Below, in pieces: positions 10,173 through 19,409 of a stretch of 64,000 nt of DNA. Source of the stretch: Tritrichomonas musculus. Lineage: Eukaryota > Parabasalia > Tritrichomonadida > Tritrichomonadidae. The translations under genes and the position numbers were made by a program. Position 1 is the first letter of the stretch; the number at the start of each line of letters is the position of its first letter. Location of the stretch: positions 682,001 to 746,000 of the forward strand of contig JAPFFF010000048.1 in NCBI GenBank assembly GCA_039105265.1, written 5' to 3'. The notes below the pieces were generated by a model. The model had not been told where the DNA came from and made no database searches. It was given only the letters and a program-made list of their open reading frames with translations.

Positions 10173-11104
10173 GTCCTGTCCGAAAGTGTTTTCTGTCATT
10201 CAAAAGTGGTTTCGGTGTCAGATTCTTTATATATACAATTAATCAATTAATCATTTATTAAGTTAATATAAATATTATATTTTCATTTATTATCTAATAT
10301 TATTTGAAATTCTTGCATAATTTAAATAGAAAAATTAATAATTATTGAAAAGTAATTTTATTTGATGAGTATATAATCAAATAATGATTAAACTTTTTGA
10401 AAACAGTGCAACGATCTCGGCTGGTATATGGTGTTATCCTGCTTGTGCATCGAGATTTCCTGCAGTTGTGATATTCTACTGGAACATCGTGTTATTTTGC
10501 TGGTGAATCAAAATATCCTGTTAGTAGCTCGAGATGTTCTGCTTGTGCATTGAACTATTCTAGAGATGAATCGAAATATTCTGTTGACTCATTGAGATAT
10601 TCGGATGGTTCATGATGATATTCTGTTGGTGCATCGAGATATTCTACTGGTTCATTGAGGTATGCTGTTGGTATATCGAGTTATTCTGCTGTTGTATCTA
10701 TAAATAGGCCAAAATAAATTTTGGAGAGCAATTGAGTCCAAATGTTTTTTCTTTGAATTTGAAGAGGAGATAGCAAAAGTGCCAATAATCGACAATGCTA
10801 TTTTACACCTCCTATTTTTTAATGCATTTCTTATTTTTTGACAACTTATAAAGTAAAAATGTAAAAAAAGGAATATTCTCAAAAAGTAGAAAATTGAGAG
10901 CATTTCATTTTATACCAGTAAATTTTAAATGAGATTTTTTATTTTCTGACACTTTCGAGGAGTTTCGGGATATTAAAAAAGCTTTCTTCACAATTTTCAA
11001 TAAAATTGAGAGAGTGCCATTTTACATCCATATAATTCAAAAGTCAACCCACTTTTCTGACACCGAAACCACTTATGAACATCGAAACCACTTTTGAATA
11101 GGAC
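10173..11104. mobile_element. 932-bp non-autonomous element with TATA target duplication
   Basis: The left end begins GTCCTGTCCGAAAG and the right end, reverse-complemented, begins GTCCTATTCAAAAG. Both ends share ATTCAAAAGTGGTTTCGGTG in inverted orientation. TATA flanks the element at 10169-10172 and 11105-11108. Removing the element plus one TATA restores the reading frame of the interrupted transposase (ESKSDL joined to YPKKIT), which supports the boundaries and a 4-bp duplication. No transposase is encoded. The interior holds a GC-richer 21-bp tandem array. Confidence 0.75.
10405..10705 (-). repeat. 21-bp minisatellite that reads as a decayed heptapeptide repeat
   Basis: About 13 degenerate copies of a 21-base unit of the type GCATCGAGATATTCTGTTGG, visibly richer in GC than the flanks. 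On the minus strand one frame reads as repeats of (P/A)-(T/V/A)-E-Y-L-(D/N)-(A/E), for example EYLDAPTEYHHEPSEYLNE, interrupted by stops where Tyr codons became TAA or TAG. The unit is a multiple of three, which suggests an ancestral coding repeat. No parent protein is recognised. Confidence 0.65.
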
Positions 11105-12253
11105 TATACCCGAAAAAAATTACAAATATAGAAAATGTTGGTGAAATTATTAATATATGGAAAGAAAAATGTAATATACCAAAAAGTCAAGTGATTAAAG
11201 CATGCTTAGCCGTAGAAGCGCTTTATTTTAAGCCTGATATTAAAATCACAATGGATAATTTGATTTTTGGAATGATTACAGACAATGATTCAAAAGTATT
11301 TTTACCGAAAAATTCAATTCAATATTTCATAAATAAACCATCTTCATTTGAAAAATTTTTAGCAATGAATTGGAATAAAATTATTTAGGCTAGATTTGTA
11401 TTTCAAATCCAGCCTTATGATTTCAAGTATAAGCCTTTTGTGGTTCACATTTTCCCATCAACAAATGAGAAAACATCATGTATAATTATTTCAAATTATT
11501 TCAAATCAGAGAATTGGCCAAAAATAGAAGAATACGAATTAAATCGTTTGCCTTCGATGGTGTTAATGCTTACCACCAATTACATTTAAAATATTTTAAA
11601 TCTTATGTTAGTATATTGCTTTTTAATAATAAATTTCATAATGTGAAAGCTAAAATAATGCGTGTAGTGTATGAATATTTTCAATTATTAAAGAGAATAA
11701 GATATAGGTTATTATCATGTATAATCCACTGTGGATTCACAATTGACTCAAAACCAATCATAATAGACTAAATTAAATCGATTTTAAATGATATGGGTGA
11801 AGTGATTTGGCGTAACGATAGATAATCAAAGATGCACGATAAGCTTCCCATTGAATTATTTATAACTGAAAACTTAATAAAATTAATCGAATCTGAACAA
11901 TTATCCGCTGCAGCTTATTGGTTCCCTGCTACTATGTCATTGATTGCAATTAATAATGAAGAATTTGAAATAAAATTTAGAAAATTTTTACTTGAGTGTT
12001 CATTGTTTTTTATGGTGTATTATAATGATATTTGGGGAAAAATGACGGAAACTTACGCCAAAGACAATACGGTGACCTGAAAGACGTTGCTTTTTACACA
12101 AAGGATCTTGTAATTGAATTTGCAAATGCTATGGATTCTCATTTGCAATCGATGAGTGATATTAAAGATTATCATTTTTCTTCAAATGGAACTGGTCCAC
12201 ACGAGCACAAATTTGGATATGCTAGTGTTAAATCACATGATGTAAACACATAG

Positions 12254-12475
12254 TCCAGATTTATTTATGTTATATCATCCATTCAAACATTAGAGAATGA
12301 AGACAAAAAGGCCAAATTTATTGACTTTAATAAAAATGCTGATAAAACTAAAGGAAGAATTAATATTAATAGGAATAGGGCTGACTACAATCTAAGCAAC
12401 TTGAGATGGATAATCCCAACTGATAGTAACTATAACAGGGACATGTCCAAAATTATAAATGCGTGGGCAGATTAG
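12254..12475 (+). pseudogene. Fragment ending in an HNH-like NLRW motif
   Basis: After the TAG at 12251 the same frame stays open for 73 codons to the TAG at 12473-12475. Its end reads KGRININRN, ADYNLSNLRW, PTDSNYNRDMSK. An N-L-R-W followed by a Pro-Thr and Asn-rich stretch is reminiscent of HNH-type homing endonuclease tails (NLRWxTPxEN) and of repetitive Maverick-borne ORFs in trichomonads. There is no start codon of its own and no HNH histidines are seen, so this is treated as a relic joined to the preceding transposase relic. Confidence 0.35.
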
Positions 12476-12716
12476 ATATATGGTATTCTAAGAACTCATA
12501 AGCAAAGTGTTCTATTTGGTCGATAAATTCCAAATCACCATCTTTCATAATTACATTAAGAATTTCAGGTTCGAAATACTCAGCAGCTAACTCTTTTATC
12601 TTATTAATTAAAATATCACATACACCCTCATTAGTCTCACATCTATAATCATAGAGGTAAGATACTATTTTATAGAGAATACTCATACGCTCTTTTATGG
12701 TCATGTTATAAGCCAT
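12453..12716 (-). CDS. Small acidic hypothetical protein (87 aa)
   Basis: ATG at 12716. The product is predominantly helical and acidic with no transmembrane segment (MTIKERMSILYKIVSYLYDY at the start, FEPEILNVIMKDGDLEF in the middle). It faces the coiled-coil gene at 12787 divergently across a 70-base gap and overlaps the 3' end of the fragment at 12254-12475 by about 23 bases. Such tight packing is unlike the rest of the window and suggests a compact, virus-like or Maverick-type gene block. No family is recognised. Confidence 0.45.
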   Translation of the reverse strand: MAYNMTIKERMSILYKIVSYLYDYRCETNEGVCDILINKIKELAAEYFEPEILNVIMKDGDLEFIDQIEHFAYEFLEYHISNLPTHL

Positions 12717-12786
12717 TTATATAAAAATAAAAAAACAAATGAAATGAACAATAGAAAAATATTTAGTCATTTCACTTTTTTCTTTG

Positions 12787-13047
12787 ATGAATTTCGATAA
12801 GAAGATACGATTGACCACTGAAATGCTCAACACTAAAATAATGGATGAAAAGCAAAAGCTTGAAGCAAAGATAGACCATGCTGAGACTTACTTGTTGCTC
12901 CAAATTGATCAACTCAGCCAACGACTTGATGAGGTTCTTAATAGGGTCAAACAGCTATCCTTAAAACTCGATTCTGTCATTGATGACCTTGCAAAGATGA
13001 AGGTCAACGTTGATGATATCAACAGCAGCCTTGATAACCTTCTTTAA
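12787..13047 (+). CDS. Small coiled-coil protein (86 aa)
   Basis: From ATG 12787 the product is almost entirely heptad-patterned: LDEVLNRVKQLSLKLDSVI and LAKMKVNVDDINSSLDNLL place Leu/Val/Ile at a and d positions. The codon mix is richer in G and C than its surroundings. It is followed after 41 bases by the next plus-strand ORF. The size and packing fit small accessory ORFs of Maverick-like elements, but this is inference. An ordinary small cellular coiled-coil protein is an alternative. Confidence 0.55.
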   Translation: MNFDKKIRLTTEMLNTKIMDEKQKLEAKIDHAETYLLLQIDQLSQRLDEVLNRVKQLSLKLDSVIDDLAKMKVNVDDINSSLDNLL

Positions 13048-13088
13048 TAAACAACATCTTCTACTTATTTCTTTTATTTGATTTTTAA

Positions 13089-13815
13089 ATGACAAGTAAT
13101 GTAGGTACACAAACTAAACCTAACAATAAAATACAACTATTACAAGGTACTATTAAATTTCGACCTAAACTAGTTGATAGAGATGTTGCAAGATTAAGAA
13201 GAGGTTTGGGTCAAAGTATATTGAAGTTCTCTAATAATCAAATAAATCTACAAAAATTATATAAGACATATTTAAATACTAGTATAGCTTTTAAAGACGT
13301 ACTTGAATTTGCTAATAGACTCAAGAGAGAGACCAAAAGCAAAATTTACAGGTTGTGTGTTTGCAATTAAGAAAAATCAAGATGATAAAGATGAACATGG
13401 GCATTACATAACAGTATTAAAGCCATATCAATATACTCTCCAGGAATCAACAACAGGTGCATTAACAGAGATAAAATTGTATTATGATATTATCAACATA
13501 AGGATATCTCGAATGAAGACTGAGGAGGAAAAACAAGCAGCTAAAGAACTGAGAGAGCAGATGAAAGAAAGAACATTGAAAAATGATTAGAAAGAATATA
13601 AAACTAGAGGTGTTCAAACAGATTATATACCTGAATTGGCTCCATTACCTGAACCTCTTAGAGAGTATCGAACAAGATATTTACAAGATAGATTATCAGA
13701 CGATGATTTACCACCACCACCTCGTGCAGAACCTTCACCTATAAAAAGGAAGAGAAGTGTAAACAGAATTCAACGTTTTCTCCAAAGTAGTGTTATTTCA
13801 AATTTCTTAACATAG
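13089..13815 (+). pseudogene. Maverick-like ORF of unknown function, with frameshift and stop
   Basis: ATG 13089 opens a basic N-terminal section (RPKLVDRDVARLRRGLG). Near 13320-13345 the sense passes to another frame (KAKFTGCVFAIKKN), then runs through a Lys/Glu-rich helix (TEEEKQAAKELREQ) to a TAG at 13588. The same frame continues past that TAG through a Pro-rich section (LPPPPRAEPSPIKRKRS) to the TAG at 13813. The original protein would be about 240 residues with a basic, nuclear-signal-like tail. One frameshift and one stop point to decay, or to sequence error. The function is not recognised. Confidence 0.45.
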
Positions 13816-14257
13816 TAACTCAAATTTCACCTTAAGATGGCGGTTTTTTACTTTCCATGAGTAGCTACTCATTGATAGAAAAGCCATTCAAAAAGTAGCG
13901 TAGAAAAAAACGATTGTCCTGAAAATTTTATAAAATCAAACAGACCTTCACAAATATTGCATGCGATATCTCGACTTCTGACAGTTTATATTTGTGATAT
14001 ATTTTATATGATAAATAGAATATTTACTATTGTTTTTATTTGAAAAAACAATTATTTTAAATCATACAGACCTTCACAAATTTCGTAAGTGATATCTCGA
14101 CTTCTGATTGACATTTATTAAAGTTCTCTTAATTTATATATCCTGTTTTTAATAATTTTTATTTAGGCTTAAATATTGTGTCACTTTTTTATCATTGCAT
14201 CCCATATATTTACTGATTTTTTTGTCGTTGCTTTCATTGAAAATATTGAAAAATTAA
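13816..14257. other. Spacer with a MULE-like terminus and a direct repeat
   Basis: AAAAAAACGATTGTCC at 13905-13920 resembles the right terminus of the two MULEs in this window (AAAAACGATTGCCC), but no left partner was found. A 126-base-spaced direct repeat lies at 13935-14107. Confidence 0.4.
13935..14107 (+). repeat. Direct repeat, two copies 126 bases apart
   Basis: ACAGACCTTCACAAAT followed by GATATCTCGACTTCTG occurs at 13935-13982 and again at 14061-14107. Confidence 0.7.
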
Positions 14258-14391
14258 TGAACATCCAATTCACCAATCGATTCTAATGAAGAATGAACAG
14301 AAAATCTGACATCCTCAAGACTTGAACAATCTATAAAGGCCTCATCATCAATTACAATGATAGAAGAAGGAATTGTTATTTCTTTGTTTTT
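14258..14391 (-). pseudogene. BspA-like leucine-rich-repeat fragment
   Basis: On the minus strand from 14391 the frame reads ITIPSSIIVIDDEAFIDCSS, then LEDVRF and SSLESIGELDVH, followed by a stop. IPSSxxxIxxxAFxxCxSLxxV is the hallmark repeat of BspA-like (LRR_5) proteins. Only about two repeats remain, with no start or anchor, so it is a relic. Confidence 0.65.
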
Positions 14392-14625
14392 ATGGTGATT
14401 TTGTTAATGCAAGACAGATAACAAAACGCGTAGAACAAAAACTTTTATTTCCAAAAAATTCCAGATATTATTTCTATCCGTAGCTCCGACCATTTTTAGA
14501 GGGGAATCGTTTTTGTTCCCAGACAGAGTTCAGTCAATTTTTGTTACCAGACAAAGTATGTCAATTAGCCCGCCAAAAAAAAAAATTATTTAAAATATGT
14601 AGTACTCTTTTATTTTAATGAATAA

Positions 14626-14965
14626 GCTCGCCAAATCAACAGCAAACGAGCATAATGCAGTCTTATACAAACGCGATGTTATCACTTTTTCCGGAAAGTT
14701 CGAACTTTCCGGTAAAATATCGACATTCGAATTTAACAACTTAGACAGACAAGCTCGTCAAATCAACAGCAAACGATCATAATGCAGTCTTATACAAACG
14801 CGATGTTATCACTTTTTCCGGAAAGTTCGAACTTTCCGGAAAAATATCGACATTCAAATTTAACAACTTAGACAGATAAACTCGTCAAATCAACAGCAAA
14901 CGATCATAATGCAGTCTTATACAAACGCGATATTATCACTTTTACCAGAAAGTTCGATTTTTTCA
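14626..14965 (+). repeat. 127-bp subterminal tandem repeat, 2.7 copies, with internal palindrome
   Basis: Copies start near 14641, 14768 and 14895, each with CAGCAAACGAKCATAATGCAG. The first two contain a long palindrome built from TTTCCGGAAAG and its complement CTTTCCGGAAA around a TTCGAA centre; the third copy has lost it. Such arrays are plausible transposase-binding sites. Confidence 0.85.
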
Positions 14966-15103
14966 TTAATTATTTCGACATTTTAAACAGAAAATTTCAT
15001 AAATATCGTATATATATTATTAACAGGAAACCAATTATTATAAAATTGATATAAAATATAAAATTCACATTCGTTTATATTTTTTCGATACGTTTATATT
15101 TCA

Positions 15104-17037
15104 ATGTTTAGAGAAGAAGAAGAAAACCAAGAAGAAGAAGAAGAAACAAAAAGAAAAGAATATCCAACACCACAATGTCTAATACATGAGTTTATGTCAA
15201 TCAAAAATGTGTTTTTTGATGAAAATTCTGAATATCATAGTTTAACCGAATATGTTAATTAAACTTCTAAAAAGTCAAATTGCCCAATGTCTGCCTTTAA
15301 AACTGGCAACGAAAAAACAAATCAAGTATATAAATGCAGATTTGGAGGAATAAAGAGAGGACGTAGCGTGAAGAAAGATTGTCCATGCTGTGTCAAATTT
15401 CGAAGAGAAAAAAATGGCTCTTATTCATTTTATGAAGGTAATTGGATACACAACCACTCAGTGAAAAAAAAGTATTTGATGCTCATTTCAGCCTTGTAAC
15501 TAAAGAAGTGGTGAGAGAAGCTAATAGACAGCAGATGTTAAAAGTTCCTCCAGCTCAAATTAGAACCAATTGTAGCATTAATTCTAACTCAGATATTTTT
15601 TATGAAATGAGAAGAAAGACAATTCATAATGGAAAATCAGAAACATTTGAATCATTCAAAGAAAAATGCGTGTTTGAAGATTTTTATTCTCATATCAATG
15701 CTCCTAACAACCAATTTGAAGATGCAACTTATATTCAGACCGAAATAGCAGAAAGTGCTTTTGCAACAGATTATTTATTTATCGATGACACATCTGGAAC
15801 AAATGTTTACGATAAACCTTTAGAAATAATGATCGTTATTGATCCAGAAAAAAAATCTCAAATCTTAGGTTTCTCAATTTTGAAAGACCAGCAAAAAGAA
15901 TCTTATGCCCAATGCCTTACAATCGCAAAAAGTATGATAAAAAGCGATCCAAGAATTGTTTGCTCAGACAGAAGTCCTGCTCAAATATGGGCCATTAAGA
16001 ATGTATTTCCATCGTCATTGATTATTTTTTGTTTATTACATATCAAAAGAGATCTCGAGAAATGTTTTGGTGAAACTGATGAAATAGTATTATATTTTAA
16101 TTTAATAACAAATAATTATAAATATTGTGATTGGTACGTCGGCATATTACAACGAAGATTGCCTAGTCTACAACAAAAAGAAGGATATAAAATAATAGAC
16201 TTTTTATTATCAAATTTAGATAGTTGGCTTCCTAGCCGTTTAATACAACAAGGTGCCACATTTGCTATGACAAATAATCGTTCAGAAGGTTTTTTTGGAT
16301 TATTTAAATCAAAATATGGTTATTCAAGAGTCACATTAACCCAACTTGTTACAAATCTCGTTAACTTTGCTCGACTTATGCAAGTACAATCAGAGCGTAA
16401 AAAAGCAAAAGATCAAAACTTTTATGATGGATTTAATCTTTTGCCAAATAAAGATCTCCCTCAAATTGGTCATATAGCATTAAAGATTCTTTCAGAAGAG
16501 TATACAAGCTTCTTAAACAAATACGATAACAGTTCTTTTTGCACTTGGTGTCATTTAAGAAACTCTTCATTTCATGCATTTGCATTACCTTGTAGACATA
16601 TTATGACCAAAAATCAACCACAATTCAAATTAAGAGATTTTCACCCAAGGTATTTACGGATTGAAGTAGAACCTACACAAATTGCTAATTCTATTGATAT
16701 AACACCCAAAACGAACAATAATAATTTGAATTCATATACAAATATCATGGCTACATTATCTCCATATGCTTCTGTAGCACCAAGAGTTCCAGAAGTAATG
16801 TCAATTTTTAATGATGCAATTGATAAATTGCATTCGACCAAATCCAATATTAATGAAGGTATGCCACCAACTCTAGCAATAAAAGGAAAACTTCCAGCTC
16901 ATCCAGCAAATAACGTTGTTTTAGCAGGTGCTCCTAAAACAAAAAAAAATGTACAATGCTCTTATTGTCATGAATTCGGACATAATGAAGCTTCATGCAA
17001 GAAAAGAAAAGCGGATCAAATGCAACTACCTTTTTAA
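15104..17037 (+). pseudogene. MULE transposase with FAR1-like N-terminus, SWIM and CCHC zinc fingers
   Basis: ATG 15104 starts an acidic run, meets an in-frame TAA at 15260, continues in the same frame to 15499, and shifts frame in an A8 run near 15470. It then stays open to 17037. Domains in order: a FAR1/WRKY-GCM1-like zinc region (YKCRFGG..DCPCCVKF..WIHNHS); a linker with AQIRTNCSINS; a DDE core with Asp in IDDTSGTN (about 15784), Asp in CSDRSPAQ (about 15967) and Glu in NNRSEGFFG (about 16285); a SWIM finger CTWCHLRN..LPCRH; and a CCHC knuckle CSYCHEFGHNEASC at the C-terminus. Catalytic residues are all present, so only one base deletion and one stop separate it from an intact protein of about 640 residues. 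Sequencing error in the A-run, or programmed frameshifting, are alternatives to decay. Confidence 0.85.
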
Positions 17038-17557
17038 ATTAAATATTATAAATTGGGCAATATTTAATATGTAATTCAGCATTTATAAATTGGGCAAAAT
17101 TTAATATTAAATGATTGAATTCATATATTTAGTTAAAATAAAGTTAAATATTTTCTTTTCTAAAATATATTGCTACTTTTAATTTATTGATTAATATTAA
17201 AAAATATTAATATTGATTATTACTCTTTTTTGTTTGTTTTGTAAAAGACTGCATTATGCTCGTTGTTTGTTTGTTTTGTTTATTTAAGCATTCTATGTTT
17301 AATATTCTTCATTGCAATTAATTTGTTATTTTGAATAAGTTTGTTTATATTTGGCGGGAAGATAATTGACATACTTTGTCTGGTAACAAAAATTGACTGA
17401 ACTCTGTCTGGGAACAAAAACGATTCCCCATTTTTAGAAGAAGAAAAACGATCAAAAATAGAAGAATATCTAACAGAAAGAGGAATAGATATAACTTCTG
17501 AAAATTATGAGATAAACCGTAAAAAAGGTGAAAAAGAATTAAATTTATGTCAATTAA

Positions 17558-18258
17558 GGGTGAGCGAAAAAAAGCTTTCTGTTACGTTAAAATACATGTT
17601 CTAAAAAGCTTAATTTAATTATAAACCATATGTTGAATTTTCGTTTTCGCGGAGATGAACTCGATTTAAATCTGACTTTTTCAATACTTTGTAAAACTTT
17701 TTCAATACTTATTAAAAACGAGTTCATCTCATCCAATATCAAATATACTGTTGTATTATATGTTTCCTCCGCATCATGGTATTTTTAAAAATCATGTAAC
17801 AGAACGATTTTTTTGATTATTAGACCGTACGAAAATAATAATATTAGATATTCATATTAAGTTTGGAAATTCATTATAAAATTAAAAAAATAATGATAAA
17901 TTTCTTTGGATATTTCAATTATCATAAAATAATTAGACAAAAATGATTATTTTACGAAAAAAAAATTGAGTATTGATTTTTTTACGTAAAATTTTAAATT
18001 TTTAAATCCGATCCTTTTCGTCTTATGAATGCTATTTTATAGCAAAATATTGTTAACTATATAGAAAAAAGTGTTTACTGTATATTTAAATCATTAATTT
18101 CCCAATTTCAACTACCTGATAACATAAAATATTATCTTTTTAAAAAACATTAAGGAAAATGAAATTTTTTAATTTAAATATATTTAAAATAATAAATTAT
18201 ACTATATTTTCCTATTTTTCTCAAAAAAAAACATTTATTCATAAACTTTTTCTCACCC
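17558..18258. mobile_element. 701-bp TTAA-specific non-autonomous element
   Basis: The ends are GGGTGAGCGAAAAA and, inverted, GGGTGAGAAAAAG. TTAA lies on both sides (17554-17557 and 18259-18262). Excision with one TTAA restores the ankyrin reading frame (NLCQL-IRQDLVKEF). No gene is inside. TTAA targets with G-rich ends are known for Kolobok and piggyBac superfamilies; which one mobilised this copy is not visible. It shares GGGTG ends and TTAA with the element at 54146-55756. Confidence 0.8.
17652..17730. repeat. Foldback with perfect 12-bp arms
   Basis: GAGATGAACTCG at 17652-17663 and its complement CGAGTTCATCTC at 17719-17730, separated by 55 bases that contain ACTTTTTCAATACTT twice. Confidence 0.8.
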
Positions 18259-18737
18259 TTAATTCGACAAGATTTAGTCAAAGAATTTATTATATATTTT
18301 AATCAAAATAATATTCTATTAACGAGTGGAATAGAACCCTCAATATTTGAAACAAATTCATATCTAATTCAAAGGAAGGTCAATTTAATTGAATATAACG
18401 CATTTTACGGTTAGATTCAAATATTTCTTAAAAATAATAATATTGAAATCAAAGAATCATTGTTGCTTTATGCAATTCATGGAAATAATCCAGAAATAAT
18501 TCGTATTATTGAAGAAAATATAAATTATAAAAATGTATATTTTAAGCCGTTTTTACAGCAATCAATCAGATGTCATCATAATGATGTATCAAAATATATT
18601 TTAGATAATTATGAAAACCCAAAAATTTCTATTCATGATATTATTTTCAATGAAAATAGGATCCTATTTCTTTGAAACTTTTTTACAATCCTATTCACTT
18701 CACATAATGTTCAATAAAGATTTCATTGTATTGTCCT

Positions 18738-19409
18738 TTCAACGTTTTTACAATTCCTTCTTTTGTGACTTCAATTGCAAAATATGCTTTGGAAGATTGC
18801 ATATCGCTTAAACAAATTAAACTGTTACGCAAATTTTCGGACGATTCAAATTTGAATGAACTTTTCAAATATTGAATCGATTATTTTTAAAATTCAATGA
18901 ATTGAATAGTACGATAAAGTCCGAATATTTGCGTACCAGTTTATATTTGAAAGTAATTTCAAATTGACTAAAATTGATTGCTTCGCTTTTATTGATTGTC
19001 TATTACTATCAACAATATCATTACCTACACCATTAACAAAAATAGGATCCTTTGCTTTTTGTCGTTGTCATATTAAAGAATTAATGATTTCTTCTTCAGT
19101 GACTGCAATTGGAAAAGAAGCTTTATTTTCATGTCGTTCACTTATAAAAATACCACTTCCTAATGGTTTAACTAAGCCTAAAGAAGGTACTTTTCAATAT
19201 TGTGAATCGCTTAAAGATATTAATATTCCTTCTTCTGTAATAGTAATTGAAGTTTCGTGTTTTGAACATTGGTAAATATTACAATTCCTTCTTCTGTCAA
19301 ACAAATTGAATATAATTGTTTTGCAAGTTGTTATTCATTGGAAAAAATAGTAATTCCTTCTTGTGTTGAGAAAATTGGGTTCAATGTTTTCCAATTTTGT
19401 AATTCGTAA
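18738..19409 (+). pseudogene. BspA-like LRR pseudogene with MITE insertion
   Basis: LRR_5 repeats read in order: IPSFVTSIAKYALEDCISLK, then after the 124-bp insertion LTKIDCFAFIDC, LTKIGSFAFCRC, SSVTAIGKEALFSCRS, SSVIVIEVSCFEHW. A frameshift near 19272 follows, then IPSSVKQIEYNCFASC and IPSCVEKIGFNVFQFC to a TAA at 19407-19409. The consensus IPxSVTxIGxxAFxxCxSLxxI is clear. There is no start codon, and KIGSYFFE just upstream (near 18657) suggests the relic fuses into the ankyrin relic. Confidence 0.7.
18819..18942. repeat. 124-bp MITE-like inverted-repeat element in BspA relic
   Basis: The left arm AAACTGTTACGCAAATTTTC and right arm (inverted) AAACTGGTACGCAAATATTC continue through GGAC. It interrupts the LRR frame. 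No unambiguous target duplication could be read. Confidence 0.65.

Larger units (their letters stand above)
9805..12253 (+). pseudogene. Decayed P-element/THAP9-like transposase, split by a 932-bp insertion
   Basis: Reading starts at ATG 9805 with a coiled-coil-like, Lys/Glu-rich N-terminus. It meets a TAA at 9970, continues in frame to 10172, is cut by the insertion 10173-11104, and resumes in frame (LYPKKITNIENVG) to a TAG at 11386. Shifted frames then carry FAFDGVNAYHQLH, LLKRIRYRLLS, LFITENLIKLIES and FSSNGTGPHEHKFGYASV up to a TAG at 12251. An Asp-Gly motif, a conserved (H)xLLKxIRxxLL and a late EHxFG motif resemble P-element/THAP9-class transposases, where EN(x)FG supplies the last acidic residue. 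At least two stops and two or more frameshifts make it inactive. The family assignment rests on motif spacing and could be wrong; related repetitive families of unknown class occur in trichomonads. Confidence 0.5.
14501..17429 (+). mobile_element. Mutator-like transposon (2929 bp) with 9-bp target duplication
   Basis: Both termini start GGGGAATCGTTTTTGTTCCC in inverted orientation. Inverted repeats of about 78 bp (14501-14580 and 17351-17429) differ by a small indel near CCCGCCAAA. A perfect 9-bp duplication ATTTTTAGA lies at 14492-14500 and 17430-17438. The element carries a MULE transposase gene with two lesions (15104-17037). Subterminal tandem repeats (14626-14965) have an inverted partial copy at about 17245-17270. 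The element is young by its near-identical ends but interrupted an already or later decayed ankyrin gene. Confidence 0.9.
14403..18675 (+). pseudogene. DUF3447-type ankyrin protein, interrupted by two transposons
   Basis: Three pieces read as one protein once two insertions are removed. 14403-14500 gives VNARQITKRVEQKLLFPKNS ending PFLE. 17439-17557 gives EEKRSKIEEYLTERGIDITS ending LNLCQL. 18263-18675 gives RQDLVKEFIIYFNQNNI, SIFETNSYLIQRK, LLLYAIHGNNPEIIRIIEEN and SIRCHHNDVSKYILDNY. Isolation of SIFETNS..LI and YAIHGNNPEII..LEE followed by IxCHHNDxxxYI is typical of trichomonad DUF3447/ankyrin proteins. The MULE at 14501-17429 and the TTAA element at 17558-18258 carry target duplications exactly at the joints. 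Extra stops (for example at 14484 and in YNAFYG*IQIF) show that the gene also decayed by point mutation. Two TE hits in one gene suggest relaxed constraint rather than a regulated switch. Confidence 0.7.

Noticed and set aside
13905-13920. Complete third MULE ending at AAAAAAACGATTGTCC
   Set aside because: No left terminus with CAATCGTTTTTT or 9-bp duplication was found upstream; kept only as a possible solo end.
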